A stretch of 53,503 bases of DNA, from assembly GCA_029238515.1 (NCBI GenBank), contig JAQWFW010000021.1, forward strand, positions 1-53,503, in the 5' to 3' direction. Below, piece after piece: positions 25,054-34,616 of the stretch. The position numbers and the translations under genes are program-made. The notes under the pieces are model-generated. The model ran no database searches. It saw only the letters and a list, made by a program, of their open reading frames with translations, and was not told the origin of the DNA. Within the stretch, counting starts at the first letter, position 1, and each line of letters starts with the position of its first letter. The DNA is from Flavobacteriaceae bacterium. Lineage in GTDB: Bacteria; Bacteroidota; Bacteroidia; Flavobacteriales; Flavobacteriaceae.

Positions 25054-25079
25054 AAAACCACTCCGAAAAGAGTGGTTTT
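25054..25079. terminator. Bidirectional terminator between pruA and the Omp28-like gene
   Basis: A 10-bp perfect stem (AAAACCACTC paired with GAGTGGTTTT) with a CGAAAA loop, lying between convergent genes with A-rich and T-rich flanks on both sides, so it can serve both strands. Confidence 0.88.
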
Positions 25080-25103
25080 GGTTATAAATATTAATCAATA
25101 TTT

Positions 25104-26414
25104 CTATAGTTCTTCAAATGTTTGGGTATCTCCAAAGTCGGCTCCTCTGACATTGATTGCTGAATTGTTACTACCGTTAATCACAACAGCAACAACAGAC
25201 ATTTTTTCAGTATTTGTCACGTTTGAAGGAACTGCCATATCAAAATTCACTGTATAAACATTATCTGCAGTAAACTCCGAGGACGGAATTTGATTGCCTA
25301 ACAGATTGGTCAAAGATGCTCTTAAAACATGGTTATGTTCAAAATTGGTCAGAACAGATGAACCTCCAAAATAGCTTGTATAATTGGTTTGGTTAAAGTA
25401 CTGATTGTCTTCCAACACATAAACTACAAGCTTTGCGCTGAAAGCAGAAAACCCTCCTCCAAATTTGACACGCACATCAATATTCATTGAGTTACCATTC
25501 AAACTAGGATTAAGTGCTAAACCAACATCCGACTGACCAGAAGTCAAATTCACAACTTGTGAAATATTATTAGGCTCTGGATAATTCCACTCTGTTGTAC
25601 GGTTCAGCATACCTGTTGGGTATACTTGCAGACCAATTATATCCTCTAAAGCACCAGCCGAAAAATTAAAGGGATCATAATAACCATTTCCAGGATCTGT
25701 ACTTCCTCTATGAATTGCAACCACATACGCATCTGTTGTTTGCTCCTCTACAAGTTCAATGGCATGAGAAATCCGTGGACACCACCCACACCAAGTTCCT
25801 GTGTAATCCTCAATTAAAACATTTTGTTCAAATTTTGTTGGCGCAGGCAAAACAGTAATTTCATGAACTGGAGAGGTAAATCCTTCAAAAGTGGCGGTAA
25901 ACTCGATTGCTCCCTCGTAAGTTGTAGTGTATACATTACTTGCCAAGTTATCACCTCCAACCATACTAATTGTTGCTTGATTTGTCAGGTTTACACCATT
26001 GTTTCCTGTTACATTAAAAACAACATTTTGCCCTAAAAAATAAGACTCTGAATTGGAACTCAAAGTGATTGCTGTAAGCGGCTCATTTACAATAATTGTA
26101 ATTGAATTACTCGTCGTATTATCATAAACTGCTCTTACGACAAAGGAGCCAAGTTCTTGAAAAGTATATGTATTTCCAGAAATAGAGTTAGAGTTTACAG
26201 AAAAAGTAGCTTGCGCAGTAATATCCTCACCCAAATTTGAAGTTGCGGTAAATGTCACTGTATCCCCTAGGACTACTGAGGACGCATCTGAACTAATTGT
26301 TACAGAGTTAGAAGCAGATTCGTTTGACGTTCCAGCGGAGTCATCGCTTCCACAAGAAATAAAACAAGTAAAAATAACTAACAGTGCAAGTGGTAATTTT
26401 AGAAAAAAATTCAT
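25104..26414 (-). CDS. Omp28-like outer-membrane lipoprotein with thioredoxin CxxC
   Basis: A 436-residue lipoprotein with a lipobox Cys at residue 21. The following GSDD resembles the Asp-rich surface-export signal of flavobacterial lipoproteins, so surface exposure is plausible. Two bacterial Ig-like repeats come first (about 35-110 and 112-190, each beginning with a strand such as ITLSSNSESYFLGQNVVFNVTGNNG). A thioredoxin-like Omp28 domain follows, with Cys209-x-x-Cys212 in YTGTWCGWCPRISHAIE and the family sequence VVAIHRGSTDPGNGYYDPFNFSAG. The C-terminal beta domain is of the Omp28 type. It is divergent from a TlpA-like gene. A role in envelope thiol chemistry is inferred. Confidence 0.85.
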   Translation of the reverse strand: MNFFLKLPLALLVIFTCFISCGSDDSAGTSNESASNSVTISSDASSVVLGDTVTFTATSNLGEDITAQATFSVNSNSISGNTYTFQELGSFVVRAVYDNTTSNSITIIVNEPLTAITLSSNSESYFLGQNVVFNVTGNNGVNLTNQATISMVGGDNLASNVYTTTYEGAIEFTATFEGFTSPVHEITVLPAPTKFEQNVLIEDYTGTWCGWCPRISHAIELVEEQTTDAYVVAIHRGSTDPGNGYYDPFNFSAGALEDIIGLQVYPTGMLNRTTEWNYPEPNNISQVVNLTSGQSDVGLALNPSLNGNSMNIDVRVKFGGGFSAFSAKLVVYVLEDNQYFNQTNYTSYFGGSSVLTNFEHNHVLRASLTNLLGNQIPSSEFTADNVYTVNFDMAVPSNVTNTEKMSVVAVVINGSNNSAINVRGADFGDTQTFEEL

Positions 26415-26498
26415 ATTTAGTTTATTTTGTTTATTGACTTGTCGAAATTAGTTATTATTTTACAGAAATTTAATTAGTTTAACTATTTTAATTATATC

Positions 26499-26978
26499 AT
26501 GAACAAAATAATTACTTATGGACTGTTAATTATCAGCTCTTTTTCTTTTGCCCAGGAGCTTCCATCATTAGTTCTTAAAGACCTTGATGGAAATGATATT
26601 AACCTAAACACACTTGTTGAGAGTGAAAATATATTTGTGTTTAGCTTTTGGGCCACATGGTGTGTTCCTTGCATCAATGAGTTGGATGCCATAAGCGAAG
26701 TTTATGAAGATTGGCAAGACGAAACTAAAGTAAAACTCATTGCAATCGCTACAGACGACACAAGAACCAAAAAAAGAGTTCGCCCCATGGTAAATGGAAA
26801 GGGCTGGGAATATCTTGTATTGTATGACGATAATCAAGATTTAAAGCGCGCACTTAATATTACAACACTTCCACATACTCTGGTATTGAAAAACCAAAAA
26901 ATTATTCAACGCAGAACAGGTTATAACCCTGGAGTAGAGGACGAACTCTACGAAATCATAAAAGAAAACTCAAACTAA
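26499..26978 (+). CDS. TlpA-like thioredoxin-family protein
   Basis: A 159-residue exported thiol-disulfide protein. It has a signal peptide (ITYGLLIISSFSFAQ, cleaved near residue 19) and no lipobox. The thioredoxin fold follows with the active site WCVPC (Cys55, Cys58) in FSFWATWCVPCINEL and the cis-Pro loop TTLPHTLVLKNQK. The family reduces or isomerises disulfides in the periplasm, often for cytochrome c maturation or outer-membrane proteins. It is 16 bases upstream of the DUF6029 barrel gene, and divergent from the Omp28-like gene which also carries CxxC, suggesting a shared task. Confidence 0.9.
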   Translation: MNKIITYGLLIISSFSFAQELPSLVLKDLDGNDINLNTLVESENIFVFSFWATWCVPCINELDAISEVYEDWQDETKVKLIAIATDDTRTKKRVRPMVNGKGWEYLVLYDDNQDLKRALNITTLPHTLVLKNQKIIQRRTGYNPGVEDELYEIIKENSN

Positions 26979-26994
26979 TCTAAATACATATTTC

Positions 26995-28674
26995 GTGAGA
27001 AAAATAACGTTATTCATTGTTTTAATTCATTTTTCGTTTTCAATTCATGGACAAACCATTGATGGACTTAGTGTAGGGTTTGAAAGCAATTCTACATGGT
27101 ACAATGATGATAAAAAAACTGGAGACTTTGCAGACGAAGCAAACAAAGATCAAGATGAGCACTTTAGGGCTAACAACTATCTTAAAATAGATTATAATTT
27201 TCTTTCAAAGCTTACGGCCTCAGTTCAAATCGAATCTTACGAGCCCTTTGCTTTACTCAACTATTCAACAAATTTTGAAGGAACAAATTTAGGTACCTAT
27301 TCACTAAGTTATAAAACCTCCAATATAGATGCAACCATAGGACATTTTTACGAACAATTTGGAAGTGGTTTGATATTACGAAATTGGGAAGACCGCCAAC
27401 TCGGAATAAACAATGCATTGTTTGGTGGTAAAGTATCTTATCGTCTATTGGATGTTGTGGATTTGACTGCTGTTTATGGTAATCATCGGGTAGGTTTTGA
27501 AACCTCAGATGGAACTATTTTTGGATTCAACTCCGAATTTGAATTAGATTCTGTTTTCAAATGGGACGAAATAGCGCTTAATATTGGATTCAGCTACGTC
27601 GGTCGTGAAGACAAAATTGACTTAGAAAATCCGAATTATAAGCCTACAACTAATGCCTTTTCTGGAAGAGTTGACTTTAACTACAGAAATTTCTATTCCA
27701 GCGTGGAATATGTGACCAAAAGTGAAGACGCCATTGTTCAGGTCAATCAAGTTTCAAATGATTTTATAAAACCTGGAAATGGTATATTGTTCAACACAGG
27801 TTATTCAAAAAGAGGATTTGGTTTAGATGCTACCTTCAGACGTTTGGAAAACATGAGCTTTTATTCGAACAGAAAAAAATCAGGAAATATATTTTTTGAA
27901 AACATCATCAATTATACACCTGGACTCACCAAACAACATGACTACTTGTTGACGAATATTTTTGTTTATCAAGCACAGTCTGCTGTATCCTTTTTGGACC
28001 CAGCGTTGCTGAAAGCTGGAGAAATTGGGGGACAATTAGACTTTTTTTATAACATAAAAAAAGAAACACTATTAGGTGGGAAATACGGTACAAAGATGGC
28101 TTTTAATGCGGCTTACTGGGCGGGATTGAAAGGTGCTTTTGATTATGCTAACCAAGATTATGAAACAGAAATGTTTGGCTTTGGTAGTAAGTATTTTTCA
28201 GATGTGAGCTTAGAAATCAGAAAAAAATGGAACCCAAAATGGCGTTCAATATTTTACTACGTAAATCAATATTACAACAAAAAAGAAATTGAAGGGAATT
28301 TTGGTGCTAAGCCCATTGTCACAAACATTGGAGTTATTGAATCCACTCACAAACTTGGCAATGGAAAATCAATTAGAATAGAAGCCCAAAAACTGTGGTC
28401 AGACTCAGAAAAACACGATTGGATTGGAGGTACATTTGAATTTAATTTGAGTTCCAAAATTTCATTTTATATCAATGATATTTACAACAATGGAGATGAC
28501 TCATCGACTGCAAAAACTCATTATTATAATGCAGGTGGAAGCTACACCAAAGGAGCCACACGAGTTGGCTTAAACTATGGTAGACAACGCGCAGGACTGG
28601 TTTGTGTTGGAGGTGTATGTCGCTTTGTTCCAGAAGCCACTGGATTGACAGCAACTGTAACAATGGCTTTCTAA
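26995..28674 (+). CDS. DUF6029-type outer-membrane beta-barrel protein
   Basis: A 559-residue exported protein starting at GTG 26995, with signal peptide RKITLFIVLIHFSFSIHGQ. The remainder is a series of alternating amphipathic strands with many aromatic residues, ending in GLTATVTMAF (terminal Phe, as in outer-membrane barrels). I recognise it as the DUF6029 type found next to Omp28-like and TlpA-like genes in Bacteroidota (recollection). The Cys pair near the C-terminus (AGLVCVGGVCRFVPEATG) could be a substrate of the neighbouring thiol oxidoreductases. There is no catalytic motif, and function is unknown. It is probably cotranscribed with the TlpA-like gene. Confidence 0.82.
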   Translation: MRKITLFIVLIHFSFSIHGQTIDGLSVGFESNSTWYNDDKKTGDFADEANKDQDEHFRANNYLKIDYNFLSKLTASVQIESYEPFALLNYSTNFEGTNLGTYSLSYKTSNIDATIGHFYEQFGSGLILRNWEDRQLGINNALFGGKVSYRLLDVVDLTAVYGNHRVGFETSDGTIFGFNSEFELDSVFKWDEIALNIGFSYVGREDKIDLENPNYKPTTNAFSGRVDFNYRNFYSSVEYVTKSEDAIVQVNQVSNDFIKPGNGILFNTGYSKRGFGLDATFRRLENMSFYSNRKKSGNIFFENIINYTPGLTKQHDYLLTNIFVYQAQSAVSFLDPALLKAGEIGGQLDFFYNIKKETLLGGKYGTKMAFNAAYWAGLKGAFDYANQDYETEMFGFGSKYFSDVSLEIRKKWNPKWRSIFYYVNQYYNKKEIEGNFGAKPIVTNIGVIESTHKLGNGKSIRIEAQKLWSDSEKHDWIGGTFEFNLSSKISFYINDIYNNGDDSSTAKTHYYNAGGSYTKGATRVGLNYGRQRAGLVCVGGVCRFVPEATGLTATVTMAF

Positions 28675-28680
28675 TTAAGA

Positions 28681-29310
28681 CTAGCGTCTGTACTTAAGTG
28701 GAAGATGAACAACTTTTTTTGTTTCAAAAAAATCTTCCTCAAAAAAAGCATCAATATCATAAACCATTGTCGTCTTGTACGGTGATAATTCTTCTGAAAG
28801 ATCTCCACCTTTGAGATACAAGATTCCATTTGAAAGTAAGTGATTTTGTTCTTTTTTGATTTTATTTTTTACCCATTTCACAAAACTGGGCATTGTAGTT
28901 ACAGCACGACTCACAACAAAATCAAAACGTCCTTCTACATCCTCTGCACGCAGGTGGCTAGCAGTCACATTTTTTAGCTTCAAAGCTTGTGCAACTGCGG
29001 ATACTACTTTTACCTTTTTTTGAATGCTGTCGACCAAATGAAACTTAGTCTGAGGAAATAAAATTGCCAAAGGTATACCTGGGAATCCGCCGCCTGTACC
29101 CACATCTAAAATTTGTGCATTGGGTTTAAATTTTTGAACTTTAGCAATCGCCAAAGCATGTAAAACATGCTTCAAATACAGCGACTGTATATCTTTTCGA
29201 GAAATGACATTTATTTTTGAATTCCAATCTTCATACACCCCTTGTAATGCTTCAAATTGTTGTTTTTGAACATCCGATAATTCTGGAAAATATTTTAGAA
29301 TTAAATCCAT
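28681..29310 (-). CDS. rsmG: 16S rRNA (guanine-N7) methyltransferase RsmG
   Basis: SAM-dependent enzyme that modifies G527 (E. coli numbering) of 16S rRNA. The 209-residue product has the family N-terminus (FPELSDVQKQQFEALQGVYEDWNSKINVISRKD), SAM motif I ILDVGTGGGFPGIPLAIL and the VVSRAVTTMPSFVKW segment. It is convergent with the DUF6029 gene (six bases apart) and has its own TATTTTTG octamer upstream. The gene is also called gidB. Confidence 0.96.
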   Translation of the reverse strand: MDLILKYFPELSDVQKQQFEALQGVYEDWNSKINVISRKDIQSLYLKHVLHALAIAKVQKFKPNAQILDVGTGGGFPGIPLAILFPQTKFHLVDSIQKKVKVVSAVAQALKLKNVTASHLRAEDVEGRFDFVVSRAVTTMPSFVKWVKNKIKKEQNHLLSNGILYLKGGDLSEELSPYKTTMVYDIDAFFEEDFFETKKVVHLPLKYRR

Positions 29311-29327
29311 AAAAAAATAAATTTGAG

Positions 29328-29335
29328 CAAAAATA
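29328..29335 (-). promoter_or_regulatory. TANNTTTG promoter octamer of rsmG
   Basis: TATTTTTG on the minus strand, 17 bases upstream of the rsmG ATG. Confidence 0.5.
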
Positions 29336-29388
29336 GTTATAAATCTCTTAAATGTTCAAAAGTCATGTTTTCAAATTGAATTATTAAC

Positions 29389-29396
29389 TATATTTG
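29389..29396 (+). promoter_or_regulatory. TANNTTTG promoter octamer of the desaturase gene
   Basis: TATATTTG, 23 bases before the desaturase ATG; a T-run rather than TTG sits at the -33 distance. Confidence 0.5.
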
Positions 29397-29419
29397 AACT
29401 TATTTTAAAATCTACCTAA

Positions 29420-30520
29420 ATGAAAAGTCCAGTATTAAAATTCTCAAGAAAAGATCCCAAAAATTTCTTCAGAACCCTCAACTCAAGAGTTAATTTATAT
29501 TTTAAGGAAAACAATATCAAACGTACAGGAAACTGGCAATTGTGGCTAAAAACAATTGTGATGTTCAGTATATTTTTGGTGCCTTATTTTCTTATACTCA
29601 CATTACAATTGCCAGGGTGGCTGCAAATCCTCTTTACATTGGTTATGGGTGTTGGAATGGCAGGAGTTGGAATGAATGTAATGCATGACGGAAACCACGG
29701 GTCTTTTTCAAACAAATCATGGATTAATAATCTTATGGGAAGTAGTATTTATATTCTTGCTGGAAACGTTTATAACTGGAAAGTACAACACAATGTCCTT
29801 CATCACACCTACACAAATGTTCATGGTCATGACGAAGACTTGGATGCTGGGCGTATTCTTAGATTTACAAAACATGCCGAATGGAAATGGTACCACAAGT
29901 TCCAACAATACTACTCTGTTCTGTTGTATGGGCTATTGACAATCAATTGGGCAATCACAACCGATTTTATGCAAATGAAACGCTACATGAAACGCAAATT
30001 GGCTTATGGAAAATTGCCAAATCCATTTGTCAATTGGGGGACTTTAGTCATCTCAAAATTAATTTATTTGACCATGTGGATTGTCCTACCGATGCTTCTT
30101 TTGGATTTATCTTGGTGGAAGATACTTATTGGCTTTTTTGTGATGCATTATACTGCAGGGCTTATTCTTAGTGTAGTTTTTCAATTGGCACATGTTATGG
30201 AAGAAGCAGAAATGCCAGTTCCAGAAAAAGATGGAAGTTTGAAAAATACTTGGGCTATTCACCAATTAAAAACCACTGTGAATTTTTCTCCAAAAAACAG
30301 ACTTATAAATTGGTTTACAGGGGGATTGAACCATCAGGTCGAACACCATATATTTCCAAATATTTCGCACATACATTATGGTAAAATAGCGGAAATCGTC
30401 AAGAAAACTGCCAAAGAATTTAATTTACCATATAACGAATATAAAACCACAAGAAAAGCAATTATTGCTCACTTCAGTTACTTAAGATTGATGGGCATGA
30501 ATCCAAAATTACCAGCATAA
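29420..30520 (+). CDS. Membrane fatty acid desaturase (acyl-lipid/acyl-CoA type)
   Basis: A 366-residue integral membrane di-iron desaturase. The three His boxes are HDGNH (residues 89-93), HNVLHH (124-129) and HQVEHH (305-310). The Q-V-E-H-H third box is typical of the front-end (delta-5/delta-6-like) and bacterial DesA-like group. Hydrophobic helix pairs lie around 48-85 and 200-245. There is no fused cytochrome b5 domain. It introduces a double bond into membrane acyl chains, with reductant from ferredoxin or similar. It is 10 bases upstream of the aminotransferase gene. Regiospecificity cannot be read from the sequence. Confidence 0.92.
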   Translation: MKSPVLKFSRKDPKNFFRTLNSRVNLYFKENNIKRTGNWQLWLKTIVMFSIFLVPYFLILTLQLPGWLQILFTLVMGVGMAGVGMNVMHDGNHGSFSNKSWINNLMGSSIYILAGNVYNWKVQHNVLHHTYTNVHGHDEDLDAGRILRFTKHAEWKWYHKFQQYYSVLLYGLLTINWAITTDFMQMKRYMKRKLAYGKLPNPFVNWGTLVISKLIYLTMWIVLPMLLLDLSWWKILIGFFVMHYTAGLILSVVFQLAHVMEEAEMPVPEKDGSLKNTWAIHQLKTTVNFSPKNRLINWFTGGLNHQVEHHIFPNISHIHYGKIAEIVKKTAKEFNLPYNEYKTTRKAIIAHFSYLRLMGMNPKLPA

Positions 30521-30530
30521 AACACTTTAA

Positions 30531-31721
30531 ATGAACCAGTTACTTTCAGAAAGAATCTTAAATATGGCCACTTCGGCAACTCTTGCTATGGCTGCCAAAG
30601 CACGCGAACTAAAAGGCGAGGGAAAAGACATCATAGGACTTAGTTTGGGAGAACCAGACTTCAATACACCTGACTTTATAAAATCTGCAGCAAAACAAGC
30701 CATTGATGATAACTTCAATTCGTATACTCCTGTTGATGGATATGCAGAATTGAAGCAAGCCATCATCACCAAATTTAAACGCGACAATAATCTAACCTAC
30801 ACTCCTAACCAAATTGTTGTATCTACGGGAGCAAAACAATGTCTTGCAAACATTGCTTTAGTACTGCTTAACAAAGGTGACGAAGTTATCCTCCCCTGCC
30901 CATATTGGGTGAGTTATGCCGATATTGTAAAATTATCTGAAGGAACCCCTGTGGAAGTAAAAACTTCTATTGAAACTGATTTCAAGATGACAGCTGAGCA
31001 GCTCGAAGCCGCAATAACACCAAAAACTAAAATGATTTGGTTTAGTTCTCCTTGTAATCCAAGTGGATCTCTTTACAGTAAAGAAGAATTAAGAGCACTT
31101 GCAGACGTACTTCAAAAGCATCCGCAAATTTATGTCATTTCAGATGAAATTTATGAACATATCAATTTTGGAAGTGGACATGCTAGTATGGCCGAGTTTG
31201 AGGATATGTACGACCGAACCATTACTGTAAATGGAGTATCCAAGGCATTTGCAATGACGGGGTGGCGTATAGGTTTCTTGGGCGGTCCAGAAAAGATAGC
31301 TCGTGCTTGTAACAAAATGCAAGGTCAAATCACTAGTGGAGCAAACTGTATCGCTCAACGCGCCGTGATTACAGCTTTAGAAGCATCACCGTCAAAAGTA
31401 CAATACATGATCGACGAATTTAAAGTGCGTCGTGATCTTATTTTAAACTTACTCAAAGACATTGATGGCTTTTCTTGCAATACTCCAGAAGGTGCTTTTT
31501 ATGTATTCCCAGATGTTTCTGCATTGTTTGGAAAAACATTTAAAGGCAAACAAATAAATAATGCAACAGAATTGTCGCTTTTTCTCTTGGAAGAAGCACT
31601 AGTAGCAACGGTTACAGGCGAAGCTTTTGGAAATCCAAACTGTATCAGAATATCCTACGCAGCATCTCAGGAGCAAATCATTGAAGCAGTTCAGCGGATA
31701 AAAAATGCATTGAATAGCTAA
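30531..31721 (+). CDS. Class I PLP aminotransferase, aspartate aminotransferase-like
   Basis: A 396-residue fold-type I aminotransferase of the I-gamma type. Visible are the N-terminal LSLGEPDFNTPDFIKSAAKQAI, the YTPVDGYAELKQAI motif, SPCNPSGS, VISDEIYEHINF and the Schiff-base Lys238 in NGVSKAFAMTGWRIGFLGGP, followed by the carboxylate-binding Arg in NCIRISYA. These are standard for bacterial aspartate/prephenate aminotransferases. The substrate is probably aspartate/2-oxoglutarate, but aromatic or prephenate transamination is possible. It may be cotranscribed with the desaturase gene and converges on trkH with eight bases between. Confidence 0.92.
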   Translation: MNQLLSERILNMATSATLAMAAKARELKGEGKDIIGLSLGEPDFNTPDFIKSAAKQAIDDNFNSYTPVDGYAELKQAIITKFKRDNNLTYTPNQIVVSTGAKQCLANIALVLLNKGDEVILPCPYWVSYADIVKLSEGTPVEVKTSIETDFKMTAEQLEAAITPKTKMIWFSSPCNPSGSLYSKEELRALADVLQKHPQIYVISDEIYEHINFGSGHASMAEFEDMYDRTITVNGVSKAFAMTGWRIGFLGGPEKIARACNKMQGQITSGANCIAQRAVITALEASPSKVQYMIDEFKVRRDLILNLLKDIDGFSCNTPEGAFYVFPDVSALFGKTFKGKQINNATELSLFLLEEALVATVTGEAFGNPNCIRISYAASQEQIIEAVQRIKNALNS

Positions 31722-31729
31722 ATTCTCTT

Positions 31730-33226
31730 TTACAATTTTTTCCAGAAGAAAGGAGTCAGTAAAATAAGGACCGTAAAGAGCTCTAAACGTCCAATAAGCA
31801 TGAGGAAAGCTCCCCACCATTTGCCTATTTGTGGCATTTTGCTAAAGTTTTCTGCTGGACCAAAATCTCCTAGCGCTGGACCAACATTTCCTAAACTTGA
31901 AGCGGAAACCCCTATGGCGGATTCAAAATCTAAACCAATAAAAGCAAAACCAAGCGCACCAATAATAAATGACAGCATATAAAGCATAAAAAAGCCCAAA
32001 ACATTAAACACAATCTCACCTGAAATTGTTTTAGAATTGTAACGAACGGGCAGTACAGCATTGGGGTGAAGCGATCTTTTAAATTCTAAAAAGCCATTGC
32101 GAATAAGAACTAAGTGACGCACCACTTTTACTCCTCCAGATGTGCTCCCTGAAGATCCTCCAAGAAACATTAATCCAAAGAAAAAAACCACCAAAAAATG
32201 CGGCCAAATGGCAAAATCGGCACTCACAAAACCTGTTGTGGTAACAATAGCAACCACTTGAAATAAAGCATGACGGATACTGGCCTCTACCTCTCCAAAA
32301 ACAAATGGATGATCAATTGAAGAAGAAGCTAAATAAGCCGAATTAAAATAGATTATAATTGCAGAGACAGTCGTAAAAATAAAAATGAACTTAGCATAAA
32401 GCTTAAACTCTTCGTCTTTAAATATTTTTAAAAAATTCCCTTTAAATCCAAAGTAGCTTAAAACAAAATTTGTTCCGGCCAAAAACATAAATAAAACTAC
32501 GATATATTGAATCATTGGCGAATCGTTCCAATGGGCCAAACTTGCATTTTTAGTTGAAAAACCACCAGTAGAAAGTGTACTCATGGAATGGTTCAAGGCA
32601 TCAAAAAAGGACATTCCAGCGAGGGATAAAAAAAGTGTTTCTGCTGCAGTATATCCCACATAAATAAGCCATAATCTTTTTGCGGTATCCGTAATTCTAG
32701 GATGAAGTTTATCGGTGCCTGGCCCTGGTGCTTCAGCAGCAAAAAGCTGCATACCACCAATACCCAGTAAAGGCAAAATAGCTATAGCCAAAACAATAAT
32801 TCCCATACCTCCAATCCAATGCGTCAAACTCCGCCAAAATAAAATGCCTTCTGGAAGTACTTCAATGTCATTCAAAATGGTTGCACCTGTTGTTGTATAA
32901 CCCGAAATCGTTTCAAAAAAGGCATTGGTAAAATTCGTAATTGATCCCGTCAAAATATAAGGAATTGTCCCTGAAAGCGCCATAACAATCCAACCAAATG
33001 TAACTACTATATATCCCTGACGCTTGGTCATTTCTTTTGAGTGATTTTTTGTAAAAAGCATCACTAAAAGCCCAACCATTAAAACCGATACTCCTGAAAG
33101 AAACAACTGGTCTGTAACACCATCTTTGTAGATAAAACTCAACAAAGAGGCAAGCAACATAAATCCACCATTGAAAAGAAGCAAAAGCCCAAAAAAGTGG
33201 ATGATGATTTTATGTTTTTGTTTCAT
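31730..33226 (-). CDS. trkH: K+ uptake channel subunit TrkH
   Basis: Integral membrane K+ transporter of 498 residues built from four M1-P-M2 repeats. The pore-loop segments are FFETISGYTTTGATIL, HSMSTLSTGGFSTKNAS, FQVVAIVTTTGFVSADF and ASSLGNVGPALGDFGP, each with the central Gly of the filter. It works with the TrkA ring encoded nine bases upstream on the same strand. Length is normal for TrkH/TrkG. Confidence 0.96.
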   Translation of the reverse strand: MKQKHKIIIHFFGLLLLFNGGFMLLASLLSFIYKDGVTDQLFLSGVSVLMVGLLVMLFTKNHSKEMTKRQGYIVVTFGWIVMALSGTIPYILTGSITNFTNAFFETISGYTTTGATILNDIEVLPEGILFWRSLTHWIGGMGIIVLAIAILPLLGIGGMQLFAAEAPGPGTDKLHPRITDTAKRLWLIYVGYTAAETLFLSLAGMSFFDALNHSMSTLSTGGFSTKNASLAHWNDSPMIQYIVVLFMFLAGTNFVLSYFGFKGNFLKIFKDEEFKLYAKFIFIFTTVSAIIIYFNSAYLASSSIDHPFVFGEVEASIRHALFQVVAIVTTTGFVSADFAIWPHFLVVFFFGLMFLGGSSGSTSGGVKVVRHLVLIRNGFLEFKRSLHPNAVLPVRYNSKTISGEIVFNVLGFFMLYMLSFIIGALGFAFIGLDFESAIGVSASSLGNVGPALGDFGPAENFSKMPQIGKWWGAFLMLIGRLELFTVLILLTPFFWKKL

Positions 33227-33235
33227 ATATATTGG

Positions 33236-34585
33236 TTAGAAGAAAAGACTCTCTACTTTTTTGATGGCTTGTGGCAAACAACACACCACTACTCTATCAC
33301 CTGGCTCAATTTTGAAGTCACCCAATGCGATAATTCCTGATGCATTTCTGATGACTCCGCCAATAATTGCGGCTCTAGGAAAACCAATTTCTTTGATGTA
33401 TTGATCACAGATTTTTGAGGTTGGTTTCACAACAAATTCCAATAATTCTGCTTCCATGTTGGTAAGCTTTGTCATGGCTACCACTTCTCCTTTACGAACA
33501 TATCTAAAAATACTATTTGCAGCAAGTAATTTTTTATTGATCAGAGTATCAACACCAATAGAATGCGACAATGCGAAATAATCCATATTTTCTACCAAAG
33601 CAATAGTCTTTTTAACGCCTTTAGATTTTGCAACTAGGCAAGACATGATGTTGGTTTCTGAATTTCCAGTTACAGATATAAAAGCATCCATATCACTAAA
33701 ATTTTCTTCATCCAAAAGTTCAACATTCCTACCATCTCCGCTTATGACCAAGGCATCAGGAAGCTGATCGGCTAGATCGATTGCACGTTCTTTTGATTGC
33801 TCAACAATTTTGATATTGAAGTCGCTTTTGGCCAATTCATTGGCCGTAATTGCACCTATTTGACCCCCACCCAAAATCATAATATCTTTGATTTGTGTTT
33901 TTTGTCTTCCTGTGAGTTTACATAATTCTTCATCACCACCCTCAGAGGTCATAAAGACTACTCGATCCCCTTCTTTAAAAACAGTATCTCCTCGTGGCAC
34001 TATAGTGAGGTGTGAACCAAAGCGTTGAATCGCAATGGGTATAAAATGAATATCTGCCAAAAGTTGAGCTGCAACTTTAACTGTTTTGTCAATGATTTTA
34101 GCATCTGCAGAGAGTGTCAAACCCAACATAGTAAGTGCACCATCTTCAAAAGCATAGGTGTCATTAAAAACAGACTGATTCAGCAGCAATTCTATTTCGG
34201 AAGCGGCCAAAGATTCAGGAGAAATTAGTTCATCAATCCCCAATGCTTCAAATCCAATTTCATCTTTATAAGCAATAAATTCAGTATTGGAAATCCGTGC
34301 AATTGTCCGTTCGGCACCCAATTGTTTGGCCAAAACACAAGATGTAATATTTGATGTTTGAGAGGAGGTTACAGAAACAAATAAATCAGCATTAGAAATA
34401 TTTGATTCTTTCAAAACTGAAACAGAAGTAATATCGCCTTTGACGACCTTAATATCTAAATGCGTTTCTGCATAAACTAGGCGTTCTTTGTCTAAATCAA
34501 TTAGCGTAATTTCCTGAGATTCATAGGACAAAAGCTTTGCCAAGTGAAATCCGACTTCTCCAGCGCCGGCAATAATAATTTTCAT
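33236..34585 (-). CDS. trkA: K+ transport regulatory NAD-binding protein TrkA
   Basis: Cytosolic gating subunit with two RCK-N/RCK-C pairs. The first Rossmann motif is MKIIIAGAGEVGFHLAKLL, the second DIMILGGGQIGAITANEL at about residue 230, and each is followed by a TrkA-C domain. At 449 residues it is the full tandem form. ATG 34585 is used, not the TTG one codon upstream. A TATATTTG promoter octamer lies 23 bases upstream. It is in an operon with trkH and divergent from the menaquinone methyltransferase gene. Confidence 0.96.
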   Translation of the reverse strand: MKIIIAGAGEVGFHLAKLLSYESQEITLIDLDKERLVYAETHLDIKVVKGDITSVSVLKESNISNADLFVSVTSSQTSNITSCVLAKQLGAERTIARISNTEFIAYKDEIGFEALGIDELISPESLAASEIELLLNQSVFNDTYAFEDGALTMLGLTLSADAKIIDKTVKVAAQLLADIHFIPIAIQRFGSHLTIVPRGDTVFKEGDRVVFMTSEGGDEELCKLTGRQKTQIKDIMILGGGQIGAITANELAKSDFNIKIVEQSKERAIDLADQLPDALVISGDGRNVELLDEENFSDMDAFISVTGNSETNIMSCLVAKSKGVKKTIALVENMDYFALSHSIGVDTLINKKLLAANSIFRYVRKGEVVAMTKLTNMEAELLEFVVKPTSKICDQYIKEIGFPRAAIIGGVIRNASGIIALGDFKIEPGDRVVVCCLPQAIKKVESLFF

Positions 34586-34608
34586 CAATTATCAGTTAAA
34601 AAACGATG

Positions 34609-34616
34609 CAAATATA
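34609..34616 (-). promoter_or_regulatory. TANNTTTG promoter octamer of trkAH
   Basis: TATATTTG on the minus strand, 23 bases before the trkA ATG. Confidence 0.5.
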
